Shown here: positions 50,777 to 59,232 of the stretch, piece after piece
Layout of the letters: each line of letters begins with the position of its first letter
Numbering within the stretch: the first letter of the stretch is position 1
Assembly: GCF_037102585.1 (NCBI RefSeq)
Contig: NW_027043829.1
Span: 62,001-126,000 of the forward strand
Direction of reading: 5' to 3'
Length of the DNA stretch: 64,000 nucleotides
DNA from: Saccharomycopsis crataegensis
Lineage: Eukaryota > Ascomycota > Saccharomycetes > Ascoideales > Saccharomycopsidaceae
Notes under the pieces: generated by a model
What the model was told of the DNA's origin: nothing
Seen by the model: the letters and a program-made list of their open reading frames with translations, nothing else
Database searches by the model: none
Position numbers and translations under genes: made by a program

Positions 50777-53344
50777 CTATGTTTGAAAAAAATCAACGGG
50801 CAACTCAAATTCTTTGGTTTTCTTTATTGAAACAGGCAAGGGCAATCCAAAGGCCAAATAATTATCACCATCTTCACCAGCTGCCAATAATTTTCTTTGA
50901 GTAATATCATTATAATTTATTTTTGGTTTTCCCTTCCTTAGCCGCTTATTAATTGAATCGCTATTTTTTTCTTCCTCTTGTGAAATATTTATCTTTGTTT
51001 CATGAATTTCATCATATGGTTTATAATACATTCTTTTACCTTTAGTTGACTTAAAAAAGCTCTTGAATGACCTGCTAATAATTTTGCGTTCTTTCAATTC
51101 ATCAACATAATTCAGCTCAAATAATGGGGCGTCAGTGTCAACGTAGGAACTTGGAATTACTATTTTTTGTTCGCCAAGAACATTTTTTCCGTGATGATAT
51201 ACATCATTATCATCAAAAGTTGTTTGAGTATCTGTTAATATAGGACTTGTTGATAATGACTTTTTCTTGTACTTGTTTGACTCTTCGGTATTGAAAAATT
51301 TTGCCCCAAATTTTGGATCGAACACAACTTTTGTATTGGCACTCGTATTGAAAATAAATTTCTTTGTGTTAGGAGATGTTGTAATATTAAAATCTCCTTG
51401 GCACTCAGTATCTTCTTCATGCATCATATCATAATGTTTAATATATTTCTTTTGGGATTGCTTCCGGTGCTTCAATTTCAATTCTTCAACAGTTAGACTA
51501 TCATCAGGATCAGAGTATTCATATTCATCTTCGGGATCAGAAATACAAATGTCCAAATAATCAAAGTTTTCAAACTTATTGTGCAATAAATGAGATTTTG
51601 AATGAGATTTCTTTCTCCGTGAATTAGCAGCGCTATTATCGGAGGTACTCGAATCTTTCGCTTTTATTAGCTCTTGATGTTCTCTAGCTCTAATAAATGA
51701 TAGGTATTCGTTCTTGTTGCTCCAATAACCTTCGAAAAATTTTAGAGGCTTATAAGTTTCATATAAGGTCAAGAGAGTAATTTTCGATAAATATTCAAGA
51801 ATCCGACCAAATTCTTGAAACCTTGAAATGTTTTCTCCCAAAAGATCATCATTTCTAGTAGAATTAGGGTCATTATTAGTTGTGATTTTTTCCAAACTCG
51901 ACATTACACCTGGATTAATAAATGTCAGTTCTTGTAAAAACCGGATTATTAATTTATCCTTCGTCGTTAGCTGAATTGGATAGGATGTGGTAGTTAAGTC
52001 AATTTCATCAAGAATTCTGTCCATAGAAAGAGTCAAATTACCCTTGACGCTATTAGAAGTTGTTCCATTATTAGTGTTCACCAAAAGTTTTTCAAAATTA
52101 GTGTAGCTGTTGAAAATGGCCGTGCTTCTCCCTTGGAGACGTTCTTTTTCCTCATCATTCAATGAATAATCGTCAAGTTTAAAATTCAAACCAGAATTAC
52201 TTCTCATATTTCCTGATTCTAATTGTTCTTTGTAACCTTTGTCACTCAAAAGTAAATTTTTGAAATCTTCCCTATATGTTGGGTTTTTCTGTAGCAAGTA
52301 TCTTAAGCTGTTATATTGATTCTTTTCTGTGACTTCGTTAGTTTTTTTACTTGAAATATCTTCAGGATCAAAGAAATTGTCTAAAAGATGTGGAAGTTTG
52401 GAATAATTTGGTGATTCGCCATCATGAAGCTTGAAGTAGTAAAGGTTGATATAAGATATGATGAACGATGAGTTGCTGGAGAATTCGACATTATTCAAAG
52501 TAGTTGATGAGCACGGATTCTGTAAAAATTCTATTAGTTTGCAAACATAAGAATTCATAAGCGCCTTGGAGTCAACATTCAATAAATCAATCAATCTTCT
52601 CAAATTCACTCTGAGACTATTGACATCATCTAAAAATTTGGTTTTATCAATAATTGCAAAACTCTTTTCTGTTCTAACTTTCGACTTATGGTATCTCGAA
52701 TATACATTATCATTCAATGGATCATTAGCATCAACAGAATCTTTAAGGATACTGCTTCTCAGATTATTGTCACTTGGGATTTTTTTCAATTTTCTTCGTA
52801 GCTTGATTTTATGAGGTTTGACAATTGTGGTACCTCTTTTTGTGGTAACAGTTTGTGTGGTATCTGATTCATGATAATTGGTTATTTTTAGATTTTTCTT
52901 CTCCGATAATAGTTGATAATCAATATCCTGGGATTGGCTATTATTGATTCCGGACGGCCCACCAGTGATATTAATGGAATATTTAGCAAAGTTAAACAAT
53001 TCTGTTTTACCGCCATGTTTGTACTCATCATCATCTGATATTGCAATTTTCAGCTCATTCAACAATTCAAGATGCGAAAGGTTGTCAAATATCAATCTTT
53101 TATCAAAATTAAACATATAATCATCGCGGCGCTTTGATGTTTCATCTTTGAAAGTAGAAACCAAAGACTTATCAATCTTCTTTAGTGAATCGCTATTATT
53201 GTCGGTTGAATCCACTGAAATATTTACAAGCGATGATCTCAAAGTTCTTTCGGGAACTATTCGTGACGTTGTTGATTCAATAGCGGGTTTTCCTTCTCTG
53301 TTATGGGATTCGACCAGTCTCTGAGACTTCGGCCGCCCAGTCAT
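50777..53344 (-). CDS. Unrecognised 855-aa protein
   Basis: The start is the ATG at 53344; the open frame runs 12 codons further to a TTG that I reject. The product is hydrophilic, rich in Ser, Asn, Asp and Lys, with no membrane helix or signal peptide. A basic N-terminus precedes a segment with FNFDKRLIFDNLSHLELLNELKIAI (split around residue 95), a charged stretch with KIKLRRKLKKIPS, and a helical middle (about residues 230-320 and 470-560; LIIRFLQELTFINPGVMSSLEK, in part). An acidic DPEDEYEYSDPDDS patch follows, and the C-terminus contains YLAFGLPLPVSIKKTKEFELPVDFF in two pieces. I do not know the family. A 60-codon upstream frame ends in its start codon (ATGA). Confidence 0.7.
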   Translation of the reverse strand: MTGRPKSQRLVESHNREGKPAIESTTSRIVPERTLRSSLVNISVDSTDNNSDSLKKIDKSLVSTFKDETSKRRDDYMFNFDKRLIFDNLSHLELLNELKIAISDDDEYKHGGKTELFNFAKYSINITGGPSGINNSQSQDIDYQLLSEKKNLKITNYHESDTTQTVTTKRGTTIVKPHKIKLRRKLKKIPSDNNLRSSILKDSVDANDPLNDNVYSRYHKSKVRTEKSFAIIDKTKFLDDVNSLRVNLRRLIDLLNVDSKALMNSYVCKLIEFLQNPCSSTTLNNVEFSSNSSFIISYINLYYFKLHDGESPNYSKLPHLLDNFFDPEDISSKKTNEVTEKNQYNSLRYLLQKNPTYREDFKNLLLSDKGYKEQLESGNMRSNSGLNFKLDDYSLNDEEKERLQGRSTAIFNSYTNFEKLLVNTNNGTTSNSVKGNLTLSMDRILDEIDLTTTSYPIQLTTKDKLIIRFLQELTFINPGVMSSLEKITTNNDPNSTRNDDLLGENISRFQEFGRILEYLSKITLLTLYETYKPLKFFEGYWSNKNEYLSFIRAREHQELIKAKDSSTSDNSAANSRRKKSHSKSHLLHNKFENFDYLDICISDPEDEYEYSDPDDSLTVEELKLKHRKQSQKKYIKHYDMMHEEDTECQGDFNITTSPNTKKFIFNTSANTKVVFDPKFGAKFFNTEESNKYKKKSLSTSPILTDTQTTFDDNDVYHHGKNVLGEQKIVIPSSYVDTDAPLFELNYVDELKERKIISRSFKSFFKSTKGKRMYYKPYDEIHETKINISQEEEKNSDSINKRLRKGKPKINYNDITQRKLLAAGEDGDNYLAFGLPLPVSIKKTKEFELPVDFFQT

Positions 53345-53523
53345 AGTTTTGATGGATGGTTGGTATCCACTTTGGTGCAAGCTGCGAATTTCAATAATTG
53401 GGCCCTCAGTGCTTTTTTTTCATCTTTTAGTAACGCGTTGTGACATTTTTTTGCCTGTGTTTTTTCAGTCTCGGGGTGCGAAAATTCGGAGGAGAGTTTG
53501 GAAGTCGCTTTGATGTAAGACAT
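53341..53523 (-). CDS. 60-codon upstream open reading frame overlapping the next start (ATGA)
   Basis: An ATG at 53523 opens 60 codons that end in TGA at 53341-53343. This shares two bases with the ATG of the 855-aa gene. The peptide is Lys/Ala-rich (KKCHNALLKDEKKALRAQLL) with no motif. It may be a regulatory upstream ORF, a leftover, or chance. It also spans an MluI-type box ACGCGT at 53433-53438. Confidence 0.3.
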   Translation of the reverse strand: MSYIKATSKLSSEFSHPETEKTQAKKCHNALLKDEKKALRAQLLKFAACTKVDTNHPSKL

Positions 53524-54643
53524 ATATCAATTAGCGAAACAGTAGCTCTTTTGAAATTTGTATTTCAGATTAATACTAGAAGTTTCAACTTAAGGAGCTG
53601 TTATATCGGAGCTATTGATGCATTTATTCACTTAGAATTTCCCATCAGCTTTTTGAGAAATGCAGTAATAAAATCCGTCCTCCTCATAGCTATTCTTGAC
53701 AATATCAAAAACCTGATGTTGCATTGCCTTTAATTCAGTGCAATTTACAATGAGCCTTGTAAATAATTATTCGGAAGATTATTTCATGAATCCGGGTCTA
53801 GTGTAGGAGGCATACGGGACATATTGCATTGAAAGCTTCTTTGCATGCTTAATTCCGAAAGTCATCAACCATAAAATACTGTAAACTATTGATAGCAGGA
53901 TCTTATGAAGTTTTTTATATTTTCCTATACTATTAATTTATTTTGATCATTATTCAAGGAATGAGACACGCATACTAAATATCTTAATATGTTAATAATG
54001 TATTTGAATAATCTCAAAAATTGATCTTATTTTAGTACTAAAATAACAGCTATACATCTTCATTTCATTAAATATTCCAATAACATACAATCTAAGATAA
54101 ATATTGATATCTGATTTAAAAATGATACTTTTTAATGGCTTCATAAGTTATACAATAGAAACATGAAAGAAACTGAAGTTAAGGACAAAAATTTTTGACT
54201 TCTACTTTTTACAAGAGATCAGCAAAGAAATCAATGAATTGTATATTAACGGATCACAGAAGCTCTAAATAACTTGCAAGTCGGGCTTATGAGGCGGTCT
54301 GTAAAAATAGTTATTAATAATAAAAACTTGCAATTTACTCCTCTATAATATTCCTTTTGCAAAGATTAGTCACATCACCGGTAAGAAACTTGTTAATCGC
54401 TCCATGTGATTTAGATATAAGGACAAAGAACTGTTCCTCTATCTTGTTCAAAAACAAGTGCAATTTCCATTTCTTACAAATTGTGATCATATGAATCGAA
54501 ACTATTAATAACTGAGTCAGTAAAATCAAAATAAAGATAATAGGTGACGATAAAACTTTTTTGTTATAATGTATACCAATGGGGCGGTAACATGAGAAGC
54601 CTGACATAATATCAATGACACGAATTCAAAAGTAGACATCGAA
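53524..54643. other. AT-rich gap between the 855-aa gene and tRNA-Cys
   Basis: About 1.1 kb holding the upstream promoter of the 855-aa gene. The only frame worth noting is a 90-codon minus-strand one at 54335-54607. A palindromic CTGAGTCAG lies at 54512-54520. Yeast retroelements often sit upstream of tRNA genes, but I could not find paired ends or target duplications here. Confidence 0.4.
54335..54607 (-). CDS. Doubtful 90-aa frame with one hydrophobic helix
   Basis: It starts at an ATG 37 bp from the tRNA-Cys gene and encodes 90 residues with one likely membrane helix (SPIIFILILLTQLLIVSIHM). Codon use looks like AT-rich spacer and no family is recognised. It is listed only because it is the best frame in a long gap. 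Confidence 0.15.
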   Translation of the reverse strand: MSGFSCYRPIGIHYNKKVLSSPIIFILILLTQLLIVSIHMITICKKWKLHLFLNKIEEQFFVLISKSHGAINKFLTGDVTNLCKRNIIEE

Positions 54644-54715
54644 GCACATGTGGCGCAGTGGTAGCGCAGCAGATTGCAAATCTGTTGGTCCTTAGTTCGA
54701 GCCTGAGTATGTGCT
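54644..54715 (+). tRNA. tRNA-Cys (anticodon GCA)
   Basis: A 72-nt intron-free cloverleaf. The acceptor stem GCACATG pairs with TATGTGC (one G-U pair), the D arm contains GGTAGC, and the anticodon stem-loop CAGAT-TTGCAAA-TCTG (overlapping in part) shows GCA. The T arm has TTCGA and the discriminator base is T, as usual for tRNA-Cys. A T8 run about 34 nt downstream can serve as a Pol III terminator. Confidence 0.93.
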
Positions 54716-54975
54716 TCCATTTCAATAATACCAAGTCAATTGGATAAAGTTTTTTTTTGTTTTTACTCATTATTATCAATAAACTTTTTTGGTGCTTATT
54801 GTAACGTGAATGTACATATTATTTCTATTTTTTGTCCTATAGGTTGAAAGCATACAAAAAGCAACATGTATAAAGTACTCAAAATTCGGAACTATGAAAC
54901 GTTAAGTTCATCAAGTCAAGTAGCCCACATTTATTAAAAACATGTTTTCGGTTTTAGAAGAAATCATATTCTTAT

Positions 54976-56325
54976 CTATAATTCAAATTCCTCATTAAGC
55001 TCATCGATATCATCTAAACTTTCATAGGCTTCAGATAATTCATTTTCATCAAAATTTTCGTCATCATCATCTAGCCTTGGTCTTTCTATCGATAAAAATT
55101 CTGATCCAGAAGCCAATGAATCGGTACGTTCAATATGTGATCCTTGTAACTCACCCTCCTCGTAGGCACTGTCATCTATATCCTCATTCTCATTACCAAT
55201 ATCATCTTCCTCATTTCTGGCAAGTATTGCTCCTTCATCAATATCATTGTAAGGTTGACACCATAAAACTGGCTCAGAGCAACGTAAACACCTCCAATAG
55301 TCAACAAGATCTTCGTTCTTTTTTGTCATTTTAATTATTTTTAAAGTTGCGAGAGTCTGATGATGAGACGGCTTGTGACGCTGAAGCTTCTCTAAGATAC
55401 ATAGATAACTGTAAACATGGCCACAATTAGTAATATACGGATTGGTTATTGGATTGGAATCGACGGTTGGTCCAGTTTTAGATTCATAGCATATAGCACA
55501 TTGAGATTGCGGTAACCAATCAAGTGTTTTGACAACATTCTGCTCAATATCATCACTATCCTGATCTCCTAAAGCTTCCTCAAGTGACTCATAATTATCA
55601 TTAAAATGTTTTCCATTAAAAAAATCACTGATCATTTTGAAACCCTTGAAAGATGAACGCTTCTTCTTTGATGCCATTTGTGGTTTTCTTTTACTAATTT
55701 TCAAAAAAATTGGCAATAAAAACATCACAAATTCAATGAGAGTATTCCATAGAATTTGCCGGTTTTGAAACTCATAATTGACATTTCCTTTTACCATTTT
55801 TTCGAAATCTAAAGAACTGATTTTTGTTTTAATGTTCAATAACTGGAATTTCAAGCTGTTATATTTCCCATCAATAAGAAACTTGACAAAATTTACTAAG
55901 TTTAGGATCTTTAGAGCTCGAAGAGAGTACACAATAAACTGCTTTGCATACTTTGATAATATTGATCTCGACTCTTCATTATCATCGTCATCTTCATCCA
56001 AGGCAAAAATGTATGACGAGAGTTTCTCGGATAGGTAATCGCCAAACACAAACAATATATAGTATAAGGCTTTAATTGAACGTGACAATCTCTCATTTTT
56101 ATTATTAACAAGGGAAAGATTCAGTAGATGGAATCCATATGTGTTTGAATTATCCCAAAGAGTATATTTAAATAATAGTGATTTAAGGATCAATTGGATT
56201 TCTGATGAATGTGCCGATAAGAGAGATTTATTGAACTTTGATAGCGACGATGATATTTGATTGAATAATAAGGAGTATATTTCTTTATCTAGAAGTATCG
56301 AGTCTAACTGAGCAACTCTGGACAT
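54976..56325 (-). CDS. PEX2: Pex2, peroxisomal RING ubiquitin ligase subunit
   Basis: From ATG 56325 the product has 449 residues. The frame is open 20 codons further, but MSRVAQLDSILLDKEIY is the typical Pex2 start. A helical membrane region (about residues 30-240) precedes a C-terminal RING: C276, C279, C301, H303, S306, C309, C346, C349. The fifth ligand, normally Cys (usual form CGHVYCYxC), is Ser306 here (AGT, one base from TGT). After the RING an acidic tail of about 95 residues, rich in Asp and Glu, has no counterpart in short Pex2 proteins such as S. cerevisiae's (271 residues). Pex2, Pex10 and Pex12 form the membrane ligase that ubiquitinates the import receptor Pex5. Confidence 0.88.
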   Translation of the reverse strand: MSRVAQLDSILLDKEIYSLLFNQISSSLSKFNKSLLSAHSSEIQLILKSLLFKYTLWDNSNTYGFHLLNLSLVNNKNERLSRSIKALYYILFVFGDYLSEKLSSYIFALDEDDDDNEESRSILSKYAKQFIVYSLRALKILNLVNFVKFLIDGKYNSLKFQLLNIKTKISSLDFEKMVKGNVNYEFQNRQILWNTLIEFVMFLLPIFLKISKRKPQMASKKKRSSFKGFKMISDFFNGKHFNDNYESLEEALGDQDSDDIEQNVVKTLDWLPQSQCAICYESKTGPTVDSNPITNPYITNCGHVYSYLCILEKLQRHKPSHHQTLATLKIIKMTKKNEDLVDYWRCLRCSEPVLWCQPYNDIDEGAILARNEEDDIGNENEDIDDSAYEEGELQGSHIERTDSLASGSEFLSIERPRLDDDDENFDENELSEAYESLDDIDELNEEFEL

Positions 56326-56523
56326 AATTGAAGTGGTATATTGAAGTGTATATGGTGATAATATATAATTGATAGTAAAGTACATAAAAATATAGGAAAA
56401 AAACAGTCAGAAAGTGAAATGAAAGAGTGATCTGGGTAACCCGAGACGATCGTCACCAACCATGGTCAAAAACCGAAGAATATAGCAGATGGTGTTCAAG
56501 AAGCATAAGATAATGCAAAGTTC

Positions 56524-56748
56524 TTAGTTGCTAAAGTATTTATTATAGCGTCTGACGACTAACTCATTTAGGGTATGGCCTTGTTCACGGCCAATCCTTT
56601 GTTCATGGGTATAGTAAGCACCAATGCCTGTAGCAAGGGCGAAGATTGGATCGAGAGTTCTATAGACAGGTTAGTTTCCCCTATTTGTTCAATAATTTTT
56701 CACAACAGCATAGTTTACATACTTGGATAGAAGGTACTTGTAGGCCAT
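56524..56748 (-). CDS. NCE101: Nce101, small protein linked to non-classical export (two exons)
   Basis: Exon 1 is 56748-56723 (26 nt, encoding MAYKYLLSK in part). The intron is 56722-56660 (63 nt; 5' GTATGT, branch AACTAAC, 3' TATAG), and exon 2 is 56659-56524. The joined product has 53 residues, the same length as S. cerevisiae Nce101, and contains DPIFALATGIGAYYTHEQ and GREQGHTLNELVVRRY, matching its DPLLAI, SYYVYER and GRPQGHHLNEL blocks. S. cerevisiae NCE101 also has an intron near its 5' end. The protein has one short hydrophobic helix and has been linked to secretion of leaderless proteins; the mechanism is unknown. It lies just upstream of PEX2, in the same direction. Confidence 0.9.
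56660..56722 (-). other. Spliceosomal intron of NCE101
   Basis: 63 nt with GTATGT at the 5' site, AACTAAC as branch site and TATAG at the 3' site. Removal gives a 53-codon frame that matches NCE101. Confidence 0.88.
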
Positions 56749-57355
56749 TATTGGGTTATTAGATGTTTTTTTTGTGTGTGTCAGTCATGTACTGTGGGAT
56801 CTATATGCTTTTCCCACTTTCTATAGATAAATATGGGGGGAAAGAAAATTTGAAATAATTGGGGTATCGACAGGAGTGCGTTTAGTTACCGATTTTGGAC
56901 TTCTCAACATTGATTAGATATTCTACCAATGATTCCAAAGATGTGCTCTGGAAAAGTGTCGTTGAGTCTGGATAATAATTAACAATTGTTTAGTACTATT
57001 ATTTTTATAATCATGCTTTGCTGACTGATATTATTCGTGGTACTGATTGCGGAAGAAATCACCATTTGAAGCAAAATTGAGACTGCTATTCTACTATCTA
57101 CTATAAAGAACTAAAAATACACCATAAAATCAGCCCAAAAACCAGGCCAATTTCTGAAAAAGAAGCATTATTTTACATGATTTTGATTTTTCAATAACGG
57201 TTGTGAAAAATAATCGACCATCCATCCAACATGTTTTGTGATGACATCTCAAAAAAACAAAAAAAAAAATCAGATTTTAGATCAAGGTTGATCAACAAAG
57301 TGACAATAAAGAATATACAAAATGAGTTAAAAAGAGCTGAATCCAAAAAAAGAAA
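56749..57355. promoter_or_regulatory. NCE101 promoter and spacer to tRNA-Lys, with a possible short exon
   Basis: The first 130 bp upstream of NCE101 include a T-run and (GT)n. At 56882-56974 the minus strand is open for about 30 codons and looks protein-like; it is preceded by TACTAAA and TCCAG, as if it were a second exon. No convincing first exon could be found. Pol III terminator T-runs for the tRNA lie near 57344-57356. Confidence 0.35.
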
Positions 57356-57443
57356 AGCCCCACGCGGGGCTCGAACCCGCAACCTTTCGATAACATAGGT
57401 TGTTGTTAAGAGTCGAATGCACTACCGATTGTGCTAGCGAGGC
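57356..57443 (-). tRNA. tRNA-Lys (anticodon CTT) with a 15-nt intron
   Basis: Read on the minus strand, the acceptor GCCTCGC pairs with GTGGGGC (two G-U pairs). The D arm contains CGGTAG and the anticodon arm reads TTCGA-CTCTTA, then an intron of about 15 nt (ACAACAACCTATGTT), then A-TCGAA. The T arm is GCGGG-TTCGAGC-CCCGC. The intron sits one base 3' of the anticodon, the normal place. The mature length is 73 nt. The discriminator is T, followed directly by a T-rich Pol III terminator. Confidence 0.92.
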
Positions 57444-57658
57444 TGATAATATTTTATTATTAAAAAAACTGAGTAGCAGAATTCCATAAAATACCAGGGC
57501 ACAAAACCCATCCGTACACCAGCCATACAGAGCATGAAATCACTACTTGATCTCTTGGGTTTACACTCTTACGGTGTTACCTGATTATGGGTTTGAAAAA
57601 AAATATATACCAAGGGGCATTATAAGGGTGACTAAATTAACAAAAGCATAGCAGAACC

Positions 57659-59197
57659 ATGTCTACAGAAGCTCTTGTATCTCATTTAGCATCAGTTTAT
57701 TCTGACTTATCAATCGACGCCACTGCCAAAGTTGATGTTCCTTTGATTGAATCTTATATCATCTCTCTTAAATCAACATCGCTTAACCCAGAAATAATTG
57801 AAGTCATTAGCTTCTTGTTTTATGTAATCAATAATCCAAACTATCATACCATCAGTGATGAATCAGATTGTTTGATCGAATTGTTATCGTCATTGTTATT
57901 GAGTTTGTCATTGACCGAGGTGATTGAAATCTTTGATAATTTGAATAATTTTGACTTTAATTCAATTCTCCAGATCTGCCTAGATCAAACAGCATCTCAT
58001 GCCAAAATCCAACAATTAGCAATTGACTTGCTAACAAAGTCAACCGCGCTTGAAATTAGGAAAATCAGCCATCATGTCATAGTTAGAGTTTTCAAGATAT
58101 TTTCATCTTTTGAAACACCTTTAAATGTTGTGAACTCCATCGATAAATTCTTCAATCATGTATTATACCTATCTATATCTGATCATACTATTTTTAACGA
58201 TACATTCACGATTCATAACATCGAAACTTTACTTTCCATGAGATCTACGACCCATTCACCGGTTTTAACCGTTAGATTGATTGATTTGTTAATCAAAATG
58301 TTTGAAAAATTCCCACAGATCATGATATCAAACAAGACTATGTTTGCCAATCTTTATATTTTCGAGGAAAAAAGCTTTTTGGAGAACGATGATTTCTTTT
58401 ATCTCAACAAGCTTATCAATTTACATTCATCGATATTTTCTAACAATTATGATCATCTATTAGACCTGCTGGCTTCCAATAACAAAATATCAAACGAGTA
58501 CGTTGCGGAGAAATTTAAAAATCAGTTGAGATATATATTCCAACTATATTCATTGAGTAATGATGACACAATGATATATTCGGTGAACGAGCTCATTGAA
58601 TTTTATTCAGTTTTTTCCAGGTTTGACGAGGCCAAGTTTTTAGCTTTTTCTGAAAAGTATCAGATTATCACCCAATATTCAATTAATAGCTTATCGAATG
58701 CAAGTAATGTGTTACTATTAGCCTCAATTAACCCAAAGGTATTATTATCATTTGATCTATCAGGACTTTCATTGACAAATAAATCTCTTCCAATCTTCAT
58801 CAATTATATATCATACGAAGACACTTTTGAGGTCATTAGATCCAGTTCCCAGTTATCATTGTCGGCAATTTCCAACTTAACTTTGGAGAATACCTTTGAA
58901 ATAATGTATGAAATGGCGCGGTTCTCATATTCTGCAAAGTACTTGCTCAAAGAACTACCAGTATTGGTTCATAATCACTTAGTCTCTGCTAACATTAATG
59001 ATAGGGAAAATATAATGGTCAAGAGAAATTTCCGTTTGAACCAATTGAAGATTGAAATTTTGGCTGAATTGGTAAAGAATGATGCAACCAAAGACGAAAC
59101 ATTGCTATCTTTATTGAAGACTGAAAAGAATAAATTGGCTAGTGGTGATATTTATTCGGATACGGTTCAAGCTGCAGTGGGTAGTAAGACAAGTTGA
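57659..59197 (+). CDS. HSM3: Hsm3, proteasome base assembly chaperone (S5b-like)
   Basis: The 512-residue product (S. cerevisiae Hsm3 is 480) is an all-helical, HEAT/ARM-like protein with no membrane helix. Two segments anchor the assignment: VRLIDLLIKMFEKFP in the middle (yeast VRLIDFLTIEFQ) and ARFSYSAKYLLKELPVLV near the C-terminus (yeast TRYEYTSKFLLNEMPKVM). Hsm3 holds the C-terminal part of the Rpt1 ATPase during assembly of the 19S proteasome base and was first found through an effect on mismatch repair. Two consecutive CTG codons at 58466-58471 fall in a Leu-rich helix. A 35-bp gap with (ATA)n separates it from the convergent RAD28 gene. Confidence 0.85.
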   Translation: MSTEALVSHLASVYSDLSIDATAKVDVPLIESYIISLKSTSLNPEIIEVISFLFYVINNPNYHTISDESDCLIELLSSLLLSLSLTEVIEIFDNLNNFDFNSILQICLDQTASHAKIQQLAIDLLTKSTALEIRKISHHVIVRVFKIFSSFETPLNVVNSIDKFFNHVLYLSISDHTIFNDTFTIHNIETLLSMRSTTHSPVLTVRLIDLLIKMFEKFPQIMISNKTMFANLYIFEEKSFLENDDFFYLNKLINLHSSIFSNNYDHLLDLLASNNKISNEYVAEKFKNQLRYIFQLYSLSNDDTMIYSVNELIEFYSVFSRFDEAKFLAFSEKYQIITQYSINSLSNASNVLLLASINPKVLLSFDLSGLSLTNKSLPIFINYISYEDTFEVIRSSSQLSLSAISNLTLENTFEIMYEMARFSYSAKYLLKELPVLVHNHLVSANINDRENIMVKRNFRLNQLKIEILAELVKNDATKDETLLSLLKTEKNKLASGDIYSDTVQAAVGSKTS

Positions 59198-59202
59198 GAA
59201 CC

Positions 59203-59222
59203 ATAATAATAATAATAATAAT
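59203..59222. repeat. (ATA)n microsatellite between HSM3 and RAD28
   Basis: About six AAT units fill most of the 35-bp gap between the two convergent stop codons. Confidence 0.8.
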
Positions 59223-59232
59223 CCCTTACATG

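Noticed and set aside
53440-53733. 97-codon plus-strand frame upstream of the 855-aa gene
   Set aside because: It begins with GTG and overlaps the promoter and upstream frame of that gene; no motif.
53740-54640. Possible retroelement end upstream of tRNA-Cys
   Set aside because: No paired ends, target duplication or coding remnant could be seen; position alone is not evidence.
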